64,000 nt of DNA from CAZSLI01 sp964607705 (GTDB lineage: Bacteria; Actinomycetota; Coriobacteriia; Anaerosomatales; PHET01). Below the pieces are notes generated by a model, which was given only the letters and a program-made list of their open reading frames with translations, had not been told where the DNA came from and searched no databases. Shown here one piece after another: positions 40,225-50,024 of the stretch (its first letter is position 1; every line of letters begins with the position of its first letter). Both the position numbers and the translations under genes were made by a program. The stretch covers positions 21,388 through 85,387 of the forward strand of contig CAZSLI010000010.1 of the NCBI GenBank assembly GCA_964607705.1, given 5' to 3'.

Positions 40225-42761
40225 TCGCCGTAGACCTCGAGCTCTGTGTAGGCGTTGGTGAAGTAGGCATCGGGGTCGCCCGTCCCGTAGCCGACGAGCC
40301 GTACGTAGCGGGCGCGGCGCGGCGCGTCGAACGCGAAACCCTGGACGGCGTTCGTCTCGCCGCCACCCACGACTTGGCGCACCGGCTCCCACTCGGACCC
40401 GTCACGCGAGACCTGGATCTCGCCGAAGGCCAACCGGCGGTCGCCGCGCGAGAAGCCGACGCCCACGCCGCTCACCGCGCGCTCGATGCCGAGATCGATC
40501 ACGACCGGCGCCCCGTCGCCGCCCACGGCGGCCATCGCCGCGACAGAACGGTCCGTAAGCGTTGAGCTGATATTGCGGCCACCTGCGGCGACCACGCTCT
40601 CCGAGGGCAGGGAGTCCTCGGCGACCGTCTCGAGCTCGAGCCGCGGCCTCATCGCGGGGTCTGCGTTGATGCCGGTGGCGATAGCCGCTTCGATCTCGTC
40701 GGGCGGGCCGGCCACCCTCAGCCTCACGGAGCTGCCGGAGCTCTGCGCCCGCTGCACGTGCTCCGTGACGTCGAAGACCCAGGCGCCGCCATTCACACCC
40801 GAGCGGGTGCGCGTCGAGAGAGGGTCGCCCGAAAGCGGCGACACCGGCAGGGACACTCCGTAGACGGATAGCCTTGCGGCTCCTCGGCGAGACCGGCCGT
40901 TCACCACGAGACGCGCCCGGGTGACGCGCCGCTGCCCCGCCATGCCGAAGACGAGGTGCTCAGAACGGCCGCGGCCGAGCGCGACGGCCTCCGCCTGGAC
41001 GGGCAAGGGGACGATGCCGACCACGGTCGACTCGCTGTCGGGCGTCAGCACGGCGCCCTCAGCGGAATCGCCGGCAGGGTCGATGCCGCGTCGGGCGCGC
41101 TGGTCGCGCCAGAGCGATGCCGGCACGAGTGTCCGTCCGGCTGCGACGCCCTCGACGAGGTCCGCCTCCCGGTCGGCCCGCGTCCCGTCCGACCCGGTCG
41201 AGCTCGAGACCGCGTAGTTACGGCCGCTCGTGCCGATAGCGGCTCCCCAGCCCCACTGCAGCGTGTGGATGAGTGCGGGCGGCTTTCCGGCATCGGGCAA
41301 GGGCGGATCAAGCCCGACGAGGTTCCAAAAGACGCTTTGCTGAGTGGTGTGCCCGTGCATCGGCCCGCTGCCGTCATACCGGAACGTCGCGTCGACGCGA
41401 TCGCCGTCCAGACGCATGCGCTCGAGCAGGTTCGCCGCAGCGAGCCACGCGTGGAAATCAGTCGCCAGCGTGGGCCGCGCGCTCGCCGAGTCTGTGATCA
41501 CGTTGCCCGTCGTGTACCAGTACTGCGCCGTGAACGCGTGACGCGCCCTCACCGATGCGCATCGTTCGAACAGGTTGTCGCTCCCCCGCACGGCGAACAG
41601 GTAGCCGTCACCGGCGCCGACGAACTGAGGGAACCGCATGAGGCAGTCACGGACGGTCACGCTGCGCGCATACTCGAGCCAGATCCCCTCGGAGAGCAGA
41701 TGGACGTCGGCACGGTTCCCTGGCGGCGCGAAGGTCCCCACGCGCTGGACCCAGCAGTCGTTGGCGTTGCGGATCAGCACGGCCTTGGCAAGGTGCGTGT
41801 TGTACGCGACGAGCGACGGGTTCTTCTCCTCGGCCATCCCGATCGACAGGTCCTCGAGACCGCTTCCCTCGAGGTGGTCGCTGGCCTTGTAGACGTTGGG
41901 CGCCGAGCCGCGGTCCCGCATGAGCACGTCGGTCCTGAGCGGTATGTCGAGCGCCAACCAGCCCTCGGCCTCGACGCTCGTCACGCGCCTCAGGTGTGTG
42001 GTGGCGTCCATGAACGACGGCGACCATCCCGGCGGGTTGCCGTAGAGGGCGAGCCATGCCGGCGTCGCCTCGGTCCTGATCACGACCAGGTCGCCTGCCG
42101 AGAACGAGCCCGCGTTCGTCACGCGTACGCGCATGCTTCCCGCAAGGGAGTCGGCCGCGAGGTTGGCCGCCCCGGCCGGGCACTTGCCCCAGTTGGGCGT
42201 GTCCGGGGGTCTCAGGGCGATGACCGCACGATTGCGCATCGCCGGCGTCGTGTTGTACACCAGCGTTCGATCGCGGCCCGCGCCGCGTACGACCACGTCG
42301 TCGTACCCGATCGTGAGCGCCTGAGCACGATCGGCCTGCGGGGCGACGCGGTAGGTGCCCGGCGGCAGGTAGACGACGCCGCCCCCCGTCCGCCCCACGT
42401 AGTCGATCGCCCGCTGGAGCGCCTTGGTCGCATCCTTGGTGCCCCGGTTGTTGACCCTGAACGGCCACTTCGTGACGTCCACCACGCGCTCGGTGGGATG
42501 CGGCAACGCGGACCCGTAGCGATAGCCGGCATACGAGAAGTCGGCGAGCATGCGGCCCGCCCTGTCGCGGCTGCCGGGCGTCCAGCCTTCCGGATACAGC
42601 GAGCTGCGCCATCCGCTCGGGACGAAGCGACCCGGCTCCTCGGCGGTCGGCACGCTGCCGAGGACGTCGGTCGACGGTCCCGCCGAGGCGAACGTCGGCG
42701 AGACGGCGATGAGCGAGGTGAGGGCGGCGATGACCAGTGCGCGCCTGAGAACACGGGGCAT
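40221..42761 (-). CDS. Secreted parallel beta-helix protein with CBM-like and discoidin domains
   Basis: 846 aa. A signal peptide (about 1-27) is followed by a pectate-lyase-3-type beta-helix (GTKDATKALQRAIDYVG, GGGVVYLPPGTYRV, about 107-480). A DNRLRE/CBM96-like module follows (about 590-720; WVFDVTEHVQRA) and then an F5/8-type discoidin domain (about 735-846; VVIDLGIERAVSGVGV, RARYVRLVGYG). This layout fits a secreted polysaccharide lyase or glycan-binding protein; the exact polysaccharide is unknown. The ATG at 42761 was chosen because the signal peptide starts there. No CAZyme cluster is nearby, so it stands alone between the cobalamin and copper genes. Confidence 0.75.
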   Translation of the reverse strand: MPRVLRRALVIAALTSLIAVSPTFASAGPSTDVLGSVPTAEEPGRFVPSGWRSSLYPEGWTPGSRDRAGRMLADFSYAGYRYGSALPHPTERVVDVTKWPFRVNNRGTKDATKALQRAIDYVGRTGGGVVYLPPGTYRVAPQADRAQALTIGYDDVVVRGAGRDRTLVYNTTPAMRNRAVIALRPPDTPNWGKCPAGAANLAADSLAGSMRVRVTNAGSFSAGDLVVIRTEATPAWLALYGNPPGWSPSFMDATTHLRRVTSVEAEGWLALDIPLRTDVLMRDRGSAPNVYKASDHLEGSGLEDLSIGMAEEKNPSLVAYNTHLAKAVLIRNANDCWVQRVGTFAPPGNRADVHLLSEGIWLEYARSVTVRDCLMRFPQFVGAGDGYLFAVRGSDNLFERCASVRARHAFTAQYWYTTGNVITDSASARPTLATDFHAWLAAANLLERMRLDGDRVDATFRYDGSGPMHGHTTQQSVFWNLVGLDPPLPDAGKPPALIHTLQWGWGAAIGTSGRNYAVSSSTGSDGTRADREADLVEGVAAGRTLVPASLWRDQRARRGIDPAGDSAEGAVLTPDSESTVVGIVPLPVQAEAVALGRGRSEHLVFGMAGQRRVTRARLVVNGRSRRGAARLSVYGVSLPVSPLSGDPLSTRTRSGVNGGAWVFDVTEHVQRAQSSGSSVRLRVAGPPDEIEAAIATGINADPAMRPRLELETVAEDSLPSESVVAAGGRNISSTLTDRSVAAMAAVGGDGAPVVIDLGIERAVSGVGVGFSRGDRRLAFGEIQVSRDGSEWEPVRQVVGGGETNAVQGFAFDAPRRARYVRLVGYGTGDPDAYFTNAYTELEVYGD

Positions 42762-42774
42762 GGAGTGCCTTCGT

Positions 42775-44715
42775 CTACCGAGCGGTGTCTTCCGGCAAGG
42801 TGAGGAGGCGGGCATTCACCGCCACGATCACCGTGCTCGCCGCCATCAGAGCCGCGCCGAGCGCCGGTGACAGCAAGATACCACGCGATGCCAGCACGCC
42901 GGCCGCGAGGGGCAGCGCGACGACGTTATAGCCGGTCGCCCACAGGAGGTTCTGGCGCATCTTGCGGTACGTGCGCCGCGACAACTCGATGATGGCTACC
43001 ACGTCACGCGGGTCGCTTCTCACCAGCACGACATCGGCCGTCTCCACCGCGACATCCGTCCCGGCGCCGATGGCGATGCCCAGATCGGCCGCGGCGAGCG
43101 CCGGAGCATCGTTGACGCCGTCCCCCGTCATAGCGACCGTGCGCCCTCCACGGCGCAGGCCCTCGATGACGCCGGCCTTCTCGTCGGGTCGAACTTGCGC
43201 ATGCACTTCCGAGATGCCCAGTTCGGCCGCGACCTTGTCCGCCGCACCGGGAGCATCACCTGTGAGCATGACCGACGTGATGCCGAGCGCTCCCAACCGC
43301 TCGATGGCTCCGCGCGACTGGGGGCGCACCGTGTCGGCGATCTCTATGGCGCCTGCTATAGAGCCGTCCACGAGCACGACAGCGACTGTCGAGCGCTCGT
43401 CGACGTCCGGCAGCGATGAGCCGTCCCCACGGCCACGCACGGCATCGGCACTCAGGACCTCGACCAGCCGGCCTTCGACACGCGCACGCACGCCTTCGCC
43501 CGGCAGCGCCACGAACTCCTCGGCACGCGGTGGGTGCGACACGGCCTCGACGAGCGCCGTCGCGATCGGGTGCTCCGAGAACGACTCGGCGGCGGCAGCC
43601 AGCGAGAGAAGCTCCGACTCGGTCACGCCCGGCGATGGGACGACCCGCACGATGCCGAAACTGCCCTGGGTCAGCGTCCCCGTCTTGTCGAACACGACCG
43701 TGTCGAGATCGTGAGCGGCCTCGAACGCCTGCCGGTCTCGAACCAGCAACCCGCGGCCGGCCGCGAGGCCCGTCGAGACCGCCACGACCAGCGGCACGGC
43801 GAGCCCGAGCGCGTGCGGGCAGGCGATCACGATCACGGCGACCGTCCGCTCCAGGACGAACGCGAGCGGCTCATCGGTGAACGCGTACCACACCAGGAAC
43901 GTGAGCGCGCCGCCTCCCAGCGCGATCACGGTGAGCCAGAACGCCGCCCGGTCCGCGAGCCGCTGGGTGCGCGACTTGGAGGCCTGCGCCGCCGTCACCA
44001 GCCGGAGCACCTCGCCGAGGAACGCCTCCTCGCCCGTCCGCTCGACCTCGACCGTAAGCGACCCACGCGCGTTGACCGAGCCGCCCACGACCTCGTCGCC
44101 CGCCAGCTTCTCAATCGGCACCGACTCGCCGGTGAGCAGCGACTCGTCCACCGCCGAGGAACCCTCCAGCACGCGCCCATCGGCCGGCAGCCGCTCCCCC
44201 GGCCGCACGACCACGTGGTCACCCGGCCTCAGCTGAGAGGTCGGCACGTCGCTAGTCCGCCCGTCCTCGCCGAGAAGATGCGCCTCCGAGGGCACGAGCC
44301 GCGCCAGGGCCTCCAGCGCGCCGGACGCTGCCATGGTCGAACGCATCTCGATCCAGTGGCCGAGCAGCATGACGTCGACAAGCGTGGCGAGCTCCCAGTA
44401 GACCGGGTCGCCTTCCAGGCCAAATGCGATCGCCGCGCTGTAGGCGTAGGCGGTCGTGATGCCCACCGTCACGAGGGTCATCATGCCCGGCGTGCGCTCC
44501 GCGAACTCGGCGGCCATGCCCCTGAAGAACGGCATGCCGCCGTACACGAAGATGATGGTCGCCAGCGCGAGGAGCACCCACTCTTCGCCGGCGAAGCTCG
44601 CGTGCGGCAATCCGAAGAACTCGAGCGGCATCGGCGAGATCAGGATTATCGGCACCGTCAGCGCAAGGCAGGTCCAGAAGCGGCGCTTGAAGTCAGAGTC
44701 GTGGCTGTGATGCAC
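42775..44715 (-). CDS. copB: Copper-type P1B ATPase with CPH motif (CopB-like)
   Basis: 646 aa. The membrane metal motif is VIVIACPHALGL: the CPH form marks CopB-type exporters, unlike the CPC of CopA. The phosphorylation site is FDKTGTLTQGSF, the dephosphorylation motif LLTGESV, and the hinge GDGVNDAPALAAADLG. There is no HMA domain; the N-terminus MHHSHDSD offers His ligands instead. It would export copper ions across the membrane. The GTG start lies 2 nt after the acsA stop, so it is likely cotranscribed with acetyl-CoA synthetase, an odd partner. No obvious copper regulator or chaperone is near. Confidence 0.85.
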   Translation of the reverse strand: MHHSHDSDFKRRFWTCLALTVPIILISPMPLEFFGLPHASFAGEEWVLLALATIIFVYGGMPFFRGMAAEFAERTPGMMTLVTVGITTAYAYSAAIAFGLEGDPVYWELATLVDVMLLGHWIEMRSTMAASGALEALARLVPSEAHLLGEDGRTSDVPTSQLRPGDHVVVRPGERLPADGRVLEGSSAVDESLLTGESVPIEKLAGDEVVGGSVNARGSLTVEVERTGEEAFLGEVLRLVTAAQASKSRTQRLADRAAFWLTVIALGGGALTFLVWYAFTDEPLAFVLERTVAVIVIACPHALGLAVPLVVAVSTGLAAGRGLLVRDRQAFEAAHDLDTVVFDKTGTLTQGSFGIVRVVPSPGVTESELLSLAAAAESFSEHPIATALVEAVSHPPRAEEFVALPGEGVRARVEGRLVEVLSADAVRGRGDGSSLPDVDERSTVAVVLVDGSIAGAIEIADTVRPQSRGAIERLGALGITSVMLTGDAPGAADKVAAELGISEVHAQVRPDEKAGVIEGLRRGGRTVAMTGDGVNDAPALAAADLGIAIGAGTDVAVETADVVLVRSDPRDVVAIIELSRRTYRKMRQNLLWATGYNVVALPLAAGVLASRGILLSPALGAALMAASTVIVAVNARLLTLPEDTAR

Positions 44716-44717
44716 CG

Positions 44718-46718
44718 TCAGTACCGGTCGGCCCCGGACAACAGCTCTTGGACGATGCGTGGATCGGTGAGCGTCGAGGTGTCGCCGAAGGCGTCCGGCG
44801 ACGTCTCGCCGGCGGCGATCTTGCGCAGTATGCGCCGCATGATCTTGCCGCTCCGCGTCTTGGGGAGGTCCGGCGCGAACTGGATGCGGTCCGGCGTAGC
44901 GATCGGCCCGATGACCCGTCTGACGTGGCCCGTGAGGATCTTGGCGAGGTCCTCGGAAGGGAACTCGCCATCACGCAGGACGACGTAGGCGTGGATGCCC
45001 TCGCCCTTGACCTCGTGCGGGTAGCCCACGACAGCCGCCTCGGTGACCGCCTCGTGCGCAACGAGGGCGCTCTCGATCTCGGCGGTACCCAGCCGGTGGC
45101 CGGACACGTTGATGACGTCGTCCACCCTGCCGAGAAGCCAGTAGTAGCCGTCGGCATCGCGACGCGCGCCGTCTCCTGTGAAATAGCAGCCCGGGAAGCG
45201 GCTGAAGTAGACGTCGCGCAAGCGGTTCTTCTCGGCGGTGTCGCCCCACGTGCCGCGGAGCACGCCGGGCCACGGACGGTCGATGCACAGGAAGCCGCCC
45301 TCGTCCTCGGCTGCCGGCTCGCCGTTCTCCTTGCGGACGGACGGCACGATCCCCGGGAAGGGCAGCGTGGCGGAACCGGGCTTGAGCGGAGTGGCCCCGG
45401 GCAGCGGCGTGATCACGAAGCCGCCGGTCTCGGTCTGCCAGTAGGTGTCGACGACGGGGCACCGCCCTCGGCCGATGACGCGGTGGTACCACTCCCACAC
45501 CTCAGGGTTGATGGGCTCGCCCACGGTGCCGAGGAGCCGCAGACTCGACAGGTCGTGCCGCTCCGGCCAGCCGTCGCCGTGGCGCATGAGTGCGCGTAGG
45601 GCGGTGGGCGCCGTGTAGAAGGAGTCAACGCCGTACTTGCTGACGACGTTCCAGAAGCGGCCCGGGTCCGGGTAGGTGGGTATGCCCTCGAACATCAGCG
45701 TCGTGGCGCCACTCGCGAGCGGGCCGTACACGATGTAGCTATGGCCCGTCACCCAGCCGATGTCGGCCGTGCACCAGAAGACGTCCTGGTCGCGGTAGTC
45801 GAAGACCTCCTCGAAGGTCATCTGGGCCCACAGCAGGTAGCCCGCGGAGGTATGCAGGACGCCCTTCGGCTTGCCGGTGGAGCCGGAGGTGTAAAGGATG
45901 AACAGCGGGTCCTCGGCGTTCATGGGCTCGTAGGCGTCGCAGTGGCGCACCTCGGGAGCCGACATCTCCTGATGCCACCACGTGTCGCGGCCCGGCTCCA
46001 TGTCCACGGCCCCGCTCCCCCGCTGGACGACCACGCATGCCTCGATGGTGGGGCACTCGAAAAGCGCCTCATCGGCAGCGGTCTTGAGCGGCACGTGGCG
46101 GCCTCCGCGCATGCCCTCGTCGGCAGTGACGAGCAACTTCGCGCCGCTGTCCTGGATGCGCCCCCGCAACGCCGCCGCCGAAAACCCGCCGAACACCACC
46201 GAGTGGATCGCGCCGATGCGCGCGCAGGCCAGCATGGTGATCGCGAGCTCAGGGATCATGGGCAGGTAGACGGCGACGCGATCGCCGCGGCCGACACCCT
46301 TCTTGCGCAGCACGTTCGAGAAGCGGCAGACCTCGTGGTGGAGCTGCTGGTAGGTGTAGGTGCGGCTGCTGCCGTCATCGCCCTCCCAGATGATCGCCGC
46401 CTTCGTGCGACGCCAAGTGGAGAGGTGTCGGTCGAGGCAGTTGGCTGAGACGTTCAGAACGCCGTCCGAGAACCAGCGGTAGTCGAGGTTCTCGAAGCCT
46501 CCTTCGAGCGCCTTCGTGGGCTCGACTATCCAGTCGAGACGCTCGCGCGCCTGCTCGAGCCAGAAGGCATCGGCCTCATCGATGGAACGCCGGTACTGGG
46601 CCTCATAGTCCGCCAGCGACGAGACCCGCGCCTTCTCGGCGAAGTCTGCGGGCGGCTGGATGGTCCGCTCGTCGGTTGAGAGCCGTTCGAATCCGGCAGG
46701 AACGGGCACGTCGTCCAC
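44718..46718 (-). CDS. acsA: Acetyl-CoA synthetase, AMP-forming
   Basis: 666 aa. The adenylation core has YTSGSTGKPKGV, TYWQTETGG, and the C-terminal LPKTRSGKIMRR with the lysine that is regulated by acetylation in homologues. The first 100 residues hold the ACS N-terminal domain. It converts acetate, ATP and CoA to acetyl-CoA. The GTG start has AAGGTGA upstream. Length and motifs are typical. It is the first gene of a unit with the CopB ATPase. Confidence 0.93.
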   Translation of the reverse strand: MDDVPVPAGFERLSTDERTIQPPADFAEKARVSSLADYEAQYRRSIDEADAFWLEQARERLDWIVEPTKALEGGFENLDYRWFSDGVLNVSANCLDRHLSTWRRTKAAIIWEGDDGSSRTYTYQQLHHEVCRFSNVLRKKGVGRGDRVAVYLPMIPELAITMLACARIGAIHSVVFGGFSAAALRGRIQDSGAKLLVTADEGMRGGRHVPLKTAADEALFECPTIEACVVVQRGSGAVDMEPGRDTWWHQEMSAPEVRHCDAYEPMNAEDPLFILYTSGSTGKPKGVLHTSAGYLLWAQMTFEEVFDYRDQDVFWCTADIGWVTGHSYIVYGPLASGATTLMFEGIPTYPDPGRFWNVVSKYGVDSFYTAPTALRALMRHGDGWPERHDLSSLRLLGTVGEPINPEVWEWYHRVIGRGRCPVVDTYWQTETGGFVITPLPGATPLKPGSATLPFPGIVPSVRKENGEPAAEDEGGFLCIDRPWPGVLRGTWGDTAEKNRLRDVYFSRFPGCYFTGDGARRDADGYYWLLGRVDDVINVSGHRLGTAEIESALVAHEAVTEAAVVGYPHEVKGEGIHAYVVLRDGEFPSEDLAKILTGHVRRVIGPIATPDRIQFAPDLPKTRSGKIMRRILRKIAAGETSPDAFGDTSTLTDPRIVQELLSGADRY

Positions 46719-46913
46719 GTCGTCACCTTCTCTGAGGCACGGCGCCGGCGCGCGGCGCGATGGTATCGGTCTCTTCCTGTATCCCCCAGCAGGGCTGTCG
46801 GCTCCCGACTTGGAGCCGTCCGTCGGGCGTAGGGCGCCGCTCGGCGTGTCACTCGGTCAGTCGGCCCGTCCGAAACTATACTCATCTCTTCACGATAAGG
46901 AGCCGTCAGCCCA

Positions 46914-47729
46914 ATGTCTCAGCCTAAGTACGATGCACTGCTCGCACGCCTCGGCGAGTTCGACAGCCTGCTCGTCGCCTACTCGGGCGGGGTCGACTCG
47001 ACGTTGCTCGCCGTGACGGCGCACGCGGTGCTCGGCGAGCGATGTAAGGCCGTGCTCGCCACCTCCGATACCTATCCCCTGAGCGAGGTCGTGGCAGCCC
47101 GGGCACTCGCCGACGAGCTCGGGCTCAGCCTGCTCGAGGTCGAGACATACGAGCTCGCCGATCCGCGGTTCGCGGCCAACCCGCCCGACCGCTGCTACTA
47201 CTGCAAGTGGGAGCTGTTCGGCCTGCTTTCTCGCGTGGCGGAAGTCCACGGCCTGAGCCACCTCGCCGACGGCAGCAACGCCGACGACCTTGCGGACCAC
47301 AGGCCCGGCTCACGCGCCGCCGCAGAGTACGGCGTGGTGAGCCCGCTGCAAGACGCCGGCCTCACGAAGCCGGAGATCCGGGCGCTCGCCAAGGAGCTGG
47401 GGCTGCCGAACTGGGACAAGCCGTCGATGGCGTGCCTGGCGTCTCGTTTCCCCTACGGGCAGGCCATCACCGAAGCCTCTCTCGGCCGGGTCGCCTCCGC
47501 CGAGGACTCGCTCCGCGAGCTGGGTCTTCGGCAGTTCCGGGTGCGCGCGCACGGAGATGTCGCGCGGCTTGAGGTGTCGCCGGACGAGCTCGACGCCGCG
47601 TGGGACCGCCGCGACGACATCGCAGCAGCGGTGAAGGACGCCGGGTTCCTCTGGGTCGCGCAGGACCTGGACGGCTACCGCAGCGGCTCGATGAACGACG
47701 CGCTCACCGACGACGACCGTCGCGCCTAG
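46914..47729 (+). CDS. larE: ATP-dependent sacrificial sulfur transferase LarE
   Basis: 271 aa. PP-loop SGGVDST at 24-30, DRCYYCKWELF with C94 and C97, and C174 in PSMACLASRFPYG, the residue whose sulfur is donated in LarE. In Lactobacillus LarE builds the nickel-pincer cofactor of lactate racemase together with LarB and LarC; those genes are not in this window. The ATG at 46914 follows AAGGAG about 10 nt upstream. It ends in a CTAG shared with the convergent kinase gene. Related NAD synthase-like sulfurases are the alternative. Confidence 0.87.
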   Translation: MSQPKYDALLARLGEFDSLLVAYSGGVDSTLLAVTAHAVLGERCKAVLATSDTYPLSEVVAARALADELGLSLLEVETYELADPRFAANPPDRCYYCKWELFGLLSRVAEVHGLSHLADGSNADDLADHRPGSRAAAEYGVVSPLQDAGLTKPEIRALAKELGLPNWDKPSMACLASRFPYGQAITEASLGRVASAEDSLRELGLRQFRVRAHGDVARLEVSPDELDAAWDRRDDIAAAVKDAGFLWVAQDLDGYRSGSMNDALTDDDRRA

Positions 47730-49063
47730 CTCGCAAGCTCCCTGAGCGCAGCGCGAAGTGCGTCCGGCATCTTCTCGGCGAGTCGCGCCGGGTCCAGCAT
47801 CCGCAGGGCGATCAGCCGCGTGGCGTAGGGCTTCGCCGCCTCGGTGATGTCGATGTCCGGGTAAAGGGCCTGAGCGACTCCTTCCACCGTGACGAGCGCC
47901 TTCACCAGCAGGCCGTAGCCCACGGGCACTCGCACGTGCTGCTCGTCCATGATGCGCAAGAAGCCGATCGCGAACGAGCGCACGTCGCGCGGCGGCGCGG
48001 CGAGCGTCTGGGCCATCAGCTCCCCGACACGCCGCCTGACGTGCGCCTGCTTGTCGGGAGGCACGACCAACCCGAGTTCCGCCGAGTACTTGAGCGCGCG
48101 GTCGGCGTCCCCGTAGACCGTCGCCGCGAGCACCTGCGCGATCGCTATGCGCTGGGACGGATCGGTCGTCCCGATGATGCCGAAGTCGAGGTACGCGATT
48201 CGGCCGTCGGGCGTCACGAAGATGTTCGCAGGATGCAGGTCTGCATGGAATCTTCCGAGAACGAGCACCTGCCGCATGAACATCTCGGCGCCATGCAGCG
48301 CGAGCGCGCGGCCGTCGATTCCCTCCCGCTCCGCCACCGTGACCGCCGAGAGACGCCAGCCCTCGATGTACTCCATCGTGAGCACCCGGTGCGCAGTGCG
48401 CCGCCAGACGATGCGCGGCACGACGAGCAACGGGTCGTCTCGGAAGTCGAACGCAAAGCGGTCCGCAACCCGGGCCTCGCGTCGCAGGTCACACTCCGAG
48501 CACAACGAACGCGCGAACTCGTCGAGAAGCCCGGGCAGATTGTAGCGGGCCAAACGCCTCCGCCGCGCGAGCCAGTCGACGAGAGGGCGTGCGGCGGCGA
48601 CGTCAGCCAGGATGGCCTTCTCGGCACCGGGCCGCACGACCTTCACCGCCACGGCGGTGCCCGCCGGGAGTGTCGGACCGATCACGGGGCGGTAGTCCTC
48701 GGCGAGCGTCGCCCGGTGCACCTGGGCGATGGACGCGCTCGCGAGCGGCTCATCGTCGAAGGTCGCGAACAGGGACTCAGGCTCGGCGCCCAGATCCTCG
48801 GCGATCACCGCGCGGATCGCGGCGGCGGGAAGAGCCGGAACCGTGTCGCGCAGCTTCTCCATCTCGAAGATCAGTTCGGGGCCGAAGAGGTCCGGGCGGA
48901 CGCTGATCAACTGGCCGAGCTTGATGAACGCCGGACCGAGCTCTTCGAACGCCTCCCGCAGCTCCCGCGCGAAGGCTGAGCGCCGCGGCTCAGCGGCGAA
49001 ACGCCAGCTGCGCGCGGCACGGCGTGCAAGCGTGAGGCCGATCGTGAAACCGCGTGACGCCAT
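47726..49063 (-). CDS. ABC1/UbiB family kinase-like protein, short form
   Basis: 445 aa. The KxGQ motif reads IKLGQ (K48) and is followed by SVRPDLF; ASASIAQVHRA and AVAVKVVRPG mark the ATP site, and FHADLHPANIF plus YLDFG mark the catalytic loop and metal site. The C-terminal membrane segments of the longer homologue at 5627-7300 are missing. It is the last gene of a five-gene unit that starts with a CadC-like repressor, preceded by a coiled-coil gene (5 nt apart). The client could be a lipid of the envelope. Function is inferred only from family. Confidence 0.8.
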   Translation of the reverse strand: MASRGFTIGLTLARRAARSWRFAAEPRRSAFARELREAFEELGPAFIKLGQLISVRPDLFGPELIFEMEKLRDTVPALPAAAIRAVIAEDLGAEPESLFATFDDEPLASASIAQVHRATLAEDYRPVIGPTLPAGTAVAVKVVRPGAEKAILADVAAARPLVDWLARRRRLARYNLPGLLDEFARSLCSECDLRREARVADRFAFDFRDDPLLVVPRIVWRRTAHRVLTMEYIEGWRLSAVTVAEREGIDGRALALHGAEMFMRQVLVLGRFHADLHPANIFVTPDGRIAYLDFGIIGTTDPSQRIAIAQVLAATVYGDADRALKYSAELGLVVPPDKQAHVRRRVGELMAQTLAAPPRDVRSFAIGFLRIMDEQHVRVPVGYGLLVKALVTVEGVAQALYPDIDITEAAKPYATRLIALRMLDPARLAEKMPDALRAALRELAS

Positions 49064-49068
49064 GGGGC

Positions 49069-49416
49069 TCAGGTCAGTCCGGCGCGCGAAGCCAACGCGT
49101 CGAGACTGGCGTGGAGGGACTCTATCTGGCCGCGCAACTCGGCGACTTCGAAGCGCAGCTCCTGGAGCTCGCCGGATACGTCCGCAAGCGATCCGGGCCG
49201 TTCGACCGCCCCCGAAGCAAGCTCGGTCTTAAGGCGTTCCTTTTCCTCGGCGATCATCGCGGACAGGCCGTCGACGAAGGCTTCGGGTCCCTCGCTCATG
49301 TCCCCGGTCTGCTGGCCGGAGCCGCGTTCGACGGCGGCCTTCCATCCCTCATCGGCGGTCTCATGTACCAGCGCCCACGCGGCCATGAACCGCATGAAGG
49401 TGTCGTTCTGAACCAT
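49069..49416 (-). CDS. Small coiled-coil protein, phasin-like
   Basis: 115 aa. No catalytic motif. Residues about 55-110 form a long amphipathic helix rich in Glu, Leu and Ala with heptad spacing (LQELRFEVAELRGQIESLHASLDAL). Length and helix content recall phasins or other small coiled-coil membrane-surface proteins. It sits between an unknown 190-aa gene and the UbiB-like kinase, 5 nt from the latter, suggesting the proteins meet at the membrane or a lipid surface (inference). No firm family. Confidence 0.55.
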   Translation of the reverse strand: MVQNDTFMRFMAAWALVHETADEGWKAAVERGSGQQTGDMSEGPEAFVDGLSAMIAEEKERLKTELASGAVERPGSLADVSGELQELRFEVAELRGQIESLHASLDALASRAGLT

Positions 49417-49437
49417 CGCTCCCCCTCGCGTTGGATA

Positions 49438-50010
49438 CTATGACCAGGTGATCTCCAGCGTAATGTCGTCTGATGAGTCCTTGCCGGCCTGCCACGAACG
49501 CTCGACGACCCGGACGCCCTTCGCCCCGGCCTTCTCCATGGCGCGTTGCCCCCATCCGCAAAGCCGAGGTCCTGCATAGGGAAGCTCCCCCATCCCCGTC
49601 ATGCGCGCCGTGGCGAACTTGCGGTCCTCGGCGATGTCGACGGTGATGTCCACGCCCTCGTAGACCGCCTTGACGACGTTCGGAAGACGGCCGAGAACGC
49701 GCTCGGGTGAGGCGATGCGGACGAAGATGGAGTAGATGCCCGACAGGCTGTCCTCGGCGATGTAGGCGCCCATCGAGCGAAACGCCTGCTCGATCTGCCC
49801 GCGGTCCGAGCCGATCCGTGTCGCGACGAGCGTCCGGATCGCGGTTCCCACAGAGGCCATCGAGTACCAGTTGGCCGACTGGACGTTCTGGAGCTGGGTG
49901 CGCTCACTCTCGGGCAGATCGCCGAGTAGCCCGGCCCACGTCCCGGCGCCATACGTCTTCTCGATCCAGTCGATGTTGGGCTGGAGCGTGGTTCCCTTCA
50001 TGCGCGCCAT
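49438..50010 (-). CDS. Unknown 190-aa protein, possible HNOB/DUF2378-like fold
   Basis: 190 aa, soluble. It begins MARMKGTTLQPNIDWIEKTYG and ends with a beta-rich stretch that includes LCGWGQRAMEKAG and DDITLEITW. The size, the helical N-terminal half (WAGLLGDLPESERTQL) and a terminal meander recall the heme-NO-binding-like or Myxococcus DUF2378 folds, but I see no certain heme His, so this is a weak match. The ATG has AAGGGAC upstream. It follows the ATPase stop by 14 nt in the same operon. Function is not known. Confidence 0.55.
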   Translation of the reverse strand: MARMKGTTLQPNIDWIEKTYGAGTWAGLLGDLPESERTQLQNVQSANWYSMASVGTAIRTLVATRIGSDRGQIEQAFRSMGAYIAEDSLSGIYSIFVRIASPERVLGRLPNVVKAVYEGVDITVDIAEDRKFATARMTGMGELPYAGPRLCGWGQRAMEKAGAKGVRVVERSWQAGKDSSDDITLEITWS

Positions 50011-50024
50011 GTGAGTCCCTTTCC

